From Gemmatimonadota bacterium (GTDB lineage: Bacteria; Gemmatimonadota; Gemmatimonadetes; Gemmatimonadales; Gemmatimonadaceae), in contig JADKAQ010000001.1 in assembly GCA_016719105.1 (NCBI GenBank), forward strand, positions 372,001-436,000: DNA of 64,000 nt, in the 5' to 3' direction. The position numbers and the translations under genes are program-made. The stretch's first letter is position 1. Each line of letters begins with the position of its first letter. Below the pieces are notes generated by a model that was not told the origin of the DNA, searched no databases, and was given only the letters and a program-made list of their open reading frames with translations. Shown here in pieces: positions 58,973-64,000 of this stretch.

Positions 58973-59239
58973 ATGCCTACGCGCAGCATCACCATCGACG
59001 ACAAGACCTGGCGCGTCTTCCCGAGCGGCTTCGTCACGCAGTACGAGCACGACGAATTTGCCCTCATCTTCATCCACGGCTCCGGCGAGGGGCGCGAGGT
59101 CCGCGTCACGCGGTACTCGCCGCATGGCACGCGCTCGCGCGAGCAGTCGCTGGTCGAACTCCCCGAGGGAGAACTGCGGCGCCTCTTTACCGAGTCGCAG
59201 CCCGGCGCCACCTCGCCCGAAGCGGGTTACGCGACGTGA
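58973..59239 (+). CDS. Small conserved protein of unknown function
   Basis: 88 aa, ATG 58973. Many alternating charged/aromatic residues (WRVFPSGFVTQYEHDEFALI, REVRVTRYSPHGTRSREQSL) suggest a small beta-rich fold. A GTG overlapping the stop starts the PHP gene, which supports translation. No recognised family. Confidence 0.65.
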   Translation: MPTRSITIDDKTWRVFPSGFVTQYEHDEFALIFIHGSGEGREVRVTRYSPHGTRSREQSLVELPEGELRRLFTESQPGATSPEAGYAT

Positions 59240-60114
59240 GCGGTCCCGCCGCGACTCCCCTCCCGGGTGATGCGCTCCCGGCGCGTGTCGACCTGCATAT
59301 GCACTCGACCGCGTCTGATGGATCGCAATCGCCGGAAGGCGTCGTCGCCGCCGCGCTCGCGTCCGGCGTGAGCGCGATCGCGCTCACCGACCACGACACC
59401 GTCGCCGGCGTCCAGCCGGCGCGCGAGGCGGCGGCCGGCTCCTCGCTGCGCGTGATCGCCGGCGTCGAGCTGAGCGCGTACCAGGGAGACGAGGAGACGC
59501 ACCTGCTGGGACTGCATCTGACGGACGTCCTGGGAATCGAGCGCGAGCTCGAGGCCTTCCGCGACGCCAGGCGCGATCGCGGTGAGCAGATGGTCGAGCG
59601 CCTCAACGCCATCGGGGTCAAGATCACCTTTCAGGATGTGCTCGACGCCGCGGGGAGCGGCGCCATCGGCCGTCCGCACGTGGCCAAGGCGCTCGTCGAG
59701 AACGGCTGGGCGCGCGACAACCGCGATGCCTTCGATCGATACCTCGGCGCGGGACGACCCGCCTACCTCGACAAGCGCCGTTTGTCGCTGCGCGACGCCA
59801 TCGCGATGGTCCACGGCTGCGGGGGGATCGCCGTGCTCGCGCATCCCGGCGGCGAAGGGACCCTCACGCGTCTCACCGCACTCAAGGCGATGGGGCTCGA
59901 TGGCGTGGAGGTCCTGCACCCGAGTCACTCGGGTGAGGATCGCAAGCGACTCCTCGCGATTGCCGAGCACCTCGATCTCGTCCCCTCCGGCGGGTCGGAT
60001 TCGCATGGGGCGACCGCTGGCCCTCGCGTGATCGGGGCGCTCCCCGTGCCGCTCGCCTGGCTCGAGCGACAGGACGCCCGCGTCGAGTTGCGGCGCGCCG
60101 GCGTCGCCGCCTAA
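59236..60114 (+). CDS. PHP-domain phosphoesterase
   Basis: 292 aa, GTG 59236. PHP signature DLHMHSTASDGS (metal ligands H, H) near the N-terminus, LTDHDTV, a later HPGGEGT and SGGSDSHG supply the other ligands. Closest to YciV/RNase AM and 3',5'-nucleoside bisphosphate phosphatases, so it probably acts on nucleotide or RNA 5' ends (inference). The stop TAA lies in a CCTAACG word. The start overlaps the previous small gene. Confidence 0.88.
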   Translation: MSGPAATPLPGDALPARVDLHMHSTASDGSQSPEGVVAAALASGVSAIALTDHDTVAGVQPAREAAAGSSLRVIAGVELSAYQGDEETHLLGLHLTDVLGIERELEAFRDARRDRGEQMVERLNAIGVKITFQDVLDAAGSGAIGRPHVAKALVENGWARDNRDAFDRYLGAGRPAYLDKRRLSLRDAIAMVHGCGGIAVLAHPGGEGTLTRLTALKAMGLDGVEVLHPSHSGEDRKRLLAIAEHLDLVPSGGSDSHGATAGPRVIGALPVPLAWLERQDARVELRRAGVAA

Positions 60115-60127
60115 CGGGAGCGATCGC

Positions 60128-60853
60128 ATGGCGGAGCGTCGCGTCGCACTCGTGACGGGCGGCGCCCGCCGCCTCGGGGCCGCCTTTTCGCGCGTGCTCG
60201 CCCGGCGCGGCTACGTGGTCGCCCTCCATCACCGGCAGTCGCACGCCGAGGCCGCCGCGCTCGGGGCGGAGATCGCCAGCGCGGGCGGCGAGTCGCACAC
60301 GTTCGCCGCCGATCTCGCCGACCCCCAGGCGCCTGCCGCGCTGGTGCGTGACGTCGTTGAACGCTGCGGACGGTTGGACGTCGTCGTGAACTCCGCGGCC
60401 AACATGCTGCGCACCCCCGTCGGGAGCGTCACCGCGGAGCAGCTGGACGAGATCTTCGCGCTCAACACGCGCGCCCCGTTCCTCATCGCGCAGGCCGCCG
60501 CGGCCGCGATGACCGACGGCGGGGTGATCGTCAACATGGCGGATCTCGCCGCCTTCGAGACGTGGGCGGGCTACATCCCGCACGCCATGTCCAAGGCGGC
60601 GATCGTGCAGATGACGCGCGCCCTCGCGCGCGTGCTCGCCCCGCGCATCCGCGTCAATGCCATCGCCCCCGGCGTGGTGCTCCTCCCCGACGGGTGGGAT
60701 GGCGCCGCGGCCGAGCACCTGGCCGCCACGACGCCGCTGCGCCGACACGGCTCGCCAGACGACGTCATGCGCGCCTTCGAGTACCTGCTGGATGCCCCCT
60801 TCGTCACCGGCGAGGTCCTCTTCGTCGATGGCGGGCGGCACGTGCGCCGCTGA
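60128..60853 (+). CDS. SDR-family oxidoreductase (FolM/pteridine-reductase-like) with altered active site
   Basis: 241 aa Rossmann-fold protein. NAD(P)-binding GGARRLGAAFSRVLARRG (TGxxxGIG-type loop) and NSAANM replace NNAG. Active-site region reads AGYIPHAMSKAA. In standard SDRs a Tyr stands four residues before the Lys; here that position is His152, and the only tyrosine is Tyr149, seven residues before Lys156. A Tyr-x6-Lys spacing is known from enoyl-ACP reductases. Otherwise the protein looks like the FolM/PTR1 branch. It lies 13 bp after the PHP gene. Confidence 0.8.
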   Translation: MAERRVALVTGGARRLGAAFSRVLARRGYVVALHHRQSHAEAAALGAEIASAGGESHTFAADLADPQAPAALVRDVVERCGRLDVVVNSAANMLRTPVGSVTAEQLDEIFALNTRAPFLIAQAAAAAMTDGGVIVNMADLAAFETWAGYIPHAMSKAAIVQMTRALARVLAPRIRVNAIAPGVVLLPDGWDGAAAEHLAATTPLRRHGSPDDVMRAFEYLLDAPFVTGEVLFVDGGRHVRR

Positions 60854-60992
60854 GCGCCACGCCGGACCTGCCTGCGAACGTGCGGCGGGTTCACGGCGAC
60901 GTGGAGACGGCCGGTACCACCGGAGGGATCGTCGCGCGAAATTACGCAGGCCTGCGCGGGGCAGCGCGCACCTTACTTACCGGGAGCTGAAC

Positions 60993-61970
60993 GTGGGGAC
61001 GCACAACTACGAGGTCGTGATCGTCGGCGCCGGACCGGCCGGGATGACAGCGGGACTCTATGCGGGTCGCTCGATGCTCAAGACCGTGGTGCTCGAGCGC
61101 GGCGCCCCGGGAGGGGAGCTGCTCAACACCGAGATGATCGAGGACTATCCCGGCTTTGAACATGTAGAGGGATGGGATCTCGCGCAGAAGTTCGCGAGCC
61201 ACGCCGCCAAGTTCGGCTGTGAGTTCCACACACGAAATGTCGAGAGCGTGAAGCGCCTCGACGACGGAACGTTCGAGACGCGCGCCGACGACGGCGAGGT
61301 GTATCACTCGCCCACGGTCATCGTCACCGCCGGCGGAACCCCGATCAAGCTCAACATCCCCGGTGAGAACGAGTACGCGGGGAAGGGGGTCTCGTACTGC
61401 GCCGTCTGCGACGGGGCCTTCTTCAAGGGGCACACGATCGCGGTCGTCGGCGGTGGCGACGCCGCGTGCGAGGAAGCCGACTACCTGACGCGCTTCGCGA
61501 CCAAGGTCTACCTCATCCACCGCCGCGACACGTTCCGCGCCTCGAAGATCGTGCAGAAGCGCGTCTTCGAGAATCCGAAGATCGAGGTCATCTGGAACAC
61601 CGTCGTCGACCAGGTGCACGGCGACGCCCAGGGGCTCGTCGATCATGTCACCCTGCGCGACGTGAACGCCGGCGCCACGCGCGACCTGGCGGTCACCGGC
61701 TTCTTCGTCTTCATCGGGTTCAAGCCCAACACGACGATCATCGCCGATCACGTCGATCACGACGAGTCGGGCTACCTCCGCACCAGCTGGCACATGGAGA
61801 CCACGATCCCGGGGCTCTTTGCGGCTGGCGACGTGCGCGTGCAGCTCACGCGACAGGTCACGACCGCCGTCGGAGACGCCACGACCGCCGCGGTGGCCGC
61901 GGAGAAGTACCTCACGGCCCTCAAGGATGCGGCCAAGGCGCGTGCGGCCGAGGGAGAAGGGACGGCGTGA
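60993..61970 (+). CDS. trxB: Thioredoxin reductase
   Basis: 325 aa from GTG 60993, preceded by GGGAG. FAD-binding GAGPAGMTAGLYAGR, NADPH-binding VVGGGDAACEEADYL, redox pair CAVC in SYCAVCDGAFF, and the late FAD motif GLFAAGDVR. Low-molecular-weight thioredoxin reductase that transfers electrons from NADPH to thioredoxin. The stop overlaps the next gene start. Confidence 0.95.
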   Translation: MGTHNYEVVIVGAGPAGMTAGLYAGRSMLKTVVLERGAPGGELLNTEMIEDYPGFEHVEGWDLAQKFASHAAKFGCEFHTRNVESVKRLDDGTFETRADDGEVYHSPTVIVTAGGTPIKLNIPGENEYAGKGVSYCAVCDGAFFKGHTIAVVGGGDAACEEADYLTRFATKVYLIHRRDTFRASKIVQKRVFENPKIEVIWNTVVDQVHGDAQGLVDHVTLRDVNAGATRDLAVTGFFVFIGFKPNTTIIADHVDHDESGYLRTSWHMETTIPGLFAAGDVRVQLTRQVTTAVGDATTAAVAAEKYLTALKDAAKARAAEGEGTA

Positions 61971-62608
61971 AACGCTCGGTCTTCGTCGTCGGCGCCTTCC
62001 AGGAGAACTGCTACCTCGTCGCGGACGAGGCGGCCGGCAAGGCCGTCCTGATCGATCCGGGGGACGACGGCGACCGACTGTGCGATGCCGTACAGCGCGC
62101 GGGGCTCACCCTCGAGGCCATCTGGCTCACGCATGCGCACCTCGATCACATCGGCGGAATCGCCGCCATCAAGCGGCGCGTCGACGTCCCGGTCTTTCTC
62201 CACCCCGACGACCTGACGGTGTATCGCTACGCCCCGCAGGCGGCGGCGATGTACGGGCTCCCCTTCGAACTCGGTCCGCTCCCCGATCGCACCCTGTCTG
62301 AGGGGGATGTCATGACCCTCGGCTCGTTGCGTTTCGAGGTGTGGCACATGCCGGGGCACGCCCCCGGGCACGTCATCTTCCACGGCCACGGCATCTGCTT
62401 CGGCGGCGACGTGCTCTTCGCCGGCTCGGTGGGGCGCACCGACCTCCCGCTCTCGGACGGCGAGGCCTTTCAACGCACACTCGCCCGGATCGCGACGCTC
62501 CCCCCCGAGACAGTGGTCTGTCCCGGGCACGGCCCGGAGACGACCATCGCCGACGAGATCGCCGCCAACCCCTTTCTCAGTGGACAAGCGCGACCGTTGC
62601 GGAGGTAG
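61967..62608 (+). CDS. Metallo-beta-lactamase-fold hydrolase (glyoxalase II-like)
   Basis: 213 aa from GTG 61967. Zinc motif THAHLDHIGG (HxHxDH), further metal ligands in MPGHAPGHV and GDVLFAGSVGR, and CPGHGPET near the end. YcbL/GloB type. It may hydrolyse a thioester such as lactoylglutathione or another thiol ester. It overlaps thioredoxin reductase by 4 bp and closes the operon. Confidence 0.9.
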   Translation: MKRSVFVVGAFQENCYLVADEAAGKAVLIDPGDDGDRLCDAVQRAGLTLEAIWLTHAHLDHIGGIAAIKRRVDVPVFLHPDDLTVYRYAPQAAAMYGLPFELGPLPDRTLSEGDVMTLGSLRFEVWHMPGHAPGHVIFHGHGICFGGDVLFAGSVGRTDLPLSDGEAFQRTLARIATLPPETVVCPGHGPETTIADEIAANPFLSGQARPLRR

Positions 62609-62758
62609 CCGTTCGTCTCGACCGCCAGCGGAGTCCGGCGCGGCCTCGCGTCTCGAACGCGGTGGCTTGGCGTTGTCGGGAACTCCTGTGAACTCCGGTG
62701 TCACACCTCCGATCACCTCTCGCCGGTCCGTCCGCGGCCTTCCTCTTCGATCCCCCTG

Positions 62759-63580
62759 ATGCGCATCCCTCGTCAGTCCCGTCTCGCCTCCGGTTCGCTC
62801 GCGGCCCTCGTGGCGGCCGTCGTTCTCGTCACTGCCTGCGACACGACGTCTTCGTTCTCGCCCAGTCAGCAGAAGTGGGGCTTCATCTACGTCTCGGCCC
62901 TCAAGACCACGGGCGGCGAGTATCGGGTCGCCCCCACCGGATCGTTCTTTCGCGGCTCGATCTCGTCGATTCCTGACGCGCGCATCCGCACCGACTCCTG
63001 CTTTACCGTCGGCGACTATGTCGCGCCGAGCAACGGCGTCCTCACCGGGGTGACGTATCTCGACGCAGGGGCGAGCCTCACGGCCAAGCTCGGGACGACG
63101 ACCAACACGATTCCTCGCGTCAGCGCGAGCGCATCGACGCTGTACAACCTGGCCTCCGGGACCACGCTGCCATACACCCCGGGCGACTCGATCGTCATGA
63201 CCGTTCCGGGCGCGAGCGGCGGCTACCCCGGCGCCGAGGTCCGCGGACGCAGTGCCGAGCCGTTCACCTTCGATGCCGTCGTCCCGTCGACCGCGACGAT
63301 TCCACTCAAGTGGTCGGCCGCCACTGATGGCAACAGCGCCATGATCATCTCGCTGCAGTACACGCCGGCGACCTCGGGCGCCAAGACGCAGGAGATCCGC
63401 TGCGCCTTCACCGACGACGGCGTGGATTCCATCCCGCTGCGCCAACATCAGGCCTGGTCGTCGGCGACGAACGCGAGCCGCTCGATCACCTTCACGCGGC
63501 TCCGCACCAGCATCGTCTCCGTCGACGACGGCGCCCTGGAGCTGATCTCGACGTTCAACGTCCCGACGCCCACGCCGTAA
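62759..63580 (+). CDS. Lipoprotein of unknown function
   Basis: 273 aa, ATG 62759. N-terminal signal with long hydrophobic stretch ends in VLVTAC, a lipobox. Mature part has beta-strand-rich, Thr/Ser/Gly-rich sequence with only one cysteine pair candidate (DSC..., IRCAF). No family recognised. Preceded by a 150-bp gap that should hold its promoter. Confidence 0.65.
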   Translation: MRIPRQSRLASGSLAALVAAVVLVTACDTTSSFSPSQQKWGFIYVSALKTTGGEYRVAPTGSFFRGSISSIPDARIRTDSCFTVGDYVAPSNGVLTGVTYLDAGASLTAKLGTTTNTIPRVSASASTLYNLASGTTLPYTPGDSIVMTVPGASGGYPGAEVRGRSAEPFTFDAVVPSTATIPLKWSAATDGNSAMIISLQYTPATSGAKTQEIRCAFTDDGVDSIPLRQHQAWSSATNASRSITFTRLRTSIVSVDDGALELISTFNVPTPTP

Positions 63581-63591
63581 CGTGGGTAGGT

Positions 63592-63624
63592 GGGGGCGCG
63601 GCCGCCGATGCGCGCTGCGCCCCC
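63592..63624 (+). terminator. Hairpin after the lipoprotein gene
   Basis: 8-bp stem GGGGGCGC / GCGCCCCC, arms 63592-63599 and 63617-63624 with a 17-base loop. 12 bp past the stop; T-tract absent. Confidence 0.45.
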
Positions 63625-63652
63625 TCGGCGCCCCCCGTTTCCCTAGTCGCGC

Positions 63653-64000
63653 ATGTCGGAGACCCGGACGGAACGTGACCCGTTAGGCGCGATGGATGTG
63701 CCGGCCGAGGCGCTGTACGGGGTGCAGACCGCGCGCGCGGTGCAGAACTTCCCCATCAGCGGGCTGCGCCCCCTCGAACCGTTCGTCGTCGCCCACGTCT
63801 GGATCAAGAAGGCGGCGGCCCTCACCCACAAGGAAACGGGGCGCCTCGACGCGCGCCTCGCCGACGCGATCGTCGCCGCGGCCGATGAAGTCCTGGCCGG
63901 ACGGCACCGCGAGCACTTCGTCGTCGATCCCTACCAGGCGGGGGCAGGGACGAGCCACAACATGAACGTGAACGAGGTCCTCGCCAATCGCGCCAACGAG
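63653..64000 (+). CDS. Aspartate ammonia-lyase / class II fumarase family (3' partial)
   Basis: 116 codons from ATG 63653 to the right edge, no stop. N-terminal ERDPLGAMDVPAEALYGVQT and ENFPISG-like QNFPISGLRPLE match aspartase; the block DPYQAGAGTSHNMNVNEVLA matches GAGTSxNMNxNEV, where the usual Thr or Ser before N is His here. Enzymes of this family release ammonia from aspartate to give fumarate, or interconvert fumarate and malate. The spacing of blocks favours aspartase. The rest of the gene is outside the window. Confidence 0.88.
   Translation, partial: MSETRTERDPLGAMDVPAEALYGVQTARAVQNFPISGLRPLEPFVVAHVWIKKAAALTHKETGRLDARLADAIVAAADEVLAGRHREHFVVDPYQAGAGTSHNMNVNEVLANRANE

Overview
The window is about 69-70% G+C chromosomal DNA with tightly packed, mostly overlapping genes. 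Several traits together suggest a Gemmatimonadota-like organism: an alternative complex III operon, a TonB/ExbB/ExbD/ExbD cluster, a Ser/Thr kinase fused to TPRs, Tat-exported lipoproteins, and a phosphatidylinositol-type lipid operon. This placement is inference from gene content. No rRNA gene or phylogenetic marker confirms it.

Layout. 1-2913: an aminotransferase cut by the left edge and two amidohydrolase-like genes. 3235-11160: the act operon (ActA-ActF, quinol to cytochrome c electron transfer), behind a CRP-type palindrome. 11498-12824 (minus): a Tat-exported DsrE-like protein and thioredoxin 2. 12872-12944: tRNA-Ala(UGC). 13192-16345: a Ser/Thr kinase and a peroxiredoxin. 16361-26572: a carbohydrate cassette of two glycosidase-like proteins (the second with an apparent +1 frameshift), an ABC ATPase, a binding lipoprotein and two permeases. 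26723-31893: two two-component systems back to back. 32247-35742: TonB energy-transduction genes. 35961-43299: amino-acid permease, membrane pyrophosphatase, second amino-acid permease, dicarboxylate/glutamate symporter. 43412-44360: a non-coding 42-bp tandem repeat array.

44463-49693 (minus): DedA, then an amino-sugar operon (deaminase-deacetylase fusion, Na+/solute symporter, GlcNAc-kinase-like ATPase). 49700-51410 (minus): an A-type Fe-S protein and a beta-lactamase-fold lipoprotein. 51519-54821: a small lipoprotein, CDP-alcohol phosphatidyltransferase, inositol-phosphate synthase and two small proteins. 54822-58877: 2-oxoacid dehydrogenase E1alpha, E1beta, a small membrane protein and E2. 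58973-62608: a small protein, PHP phosphoesterase, SDR, thioredoxin reductase and metallo-beta-lactamase hydrolase. 62759-63580: a lipoprotein. 63653 to the right edge: start of an aspartase/fumarase gene.

The genes fit an aerobic heterotroph that takes up sugars, amino sugars, amino acids and organic acids, oxidises 2-oxoacids, and passes electrons through alternative complex III. Three repeat signals stand out: the 42-bp array with a 126-bp higher-order period, an octamer repeat (GAAGACGR)n at four gene boundaries, and an over-represented CGTTAGG word that accounts for most TTA codons noticed.
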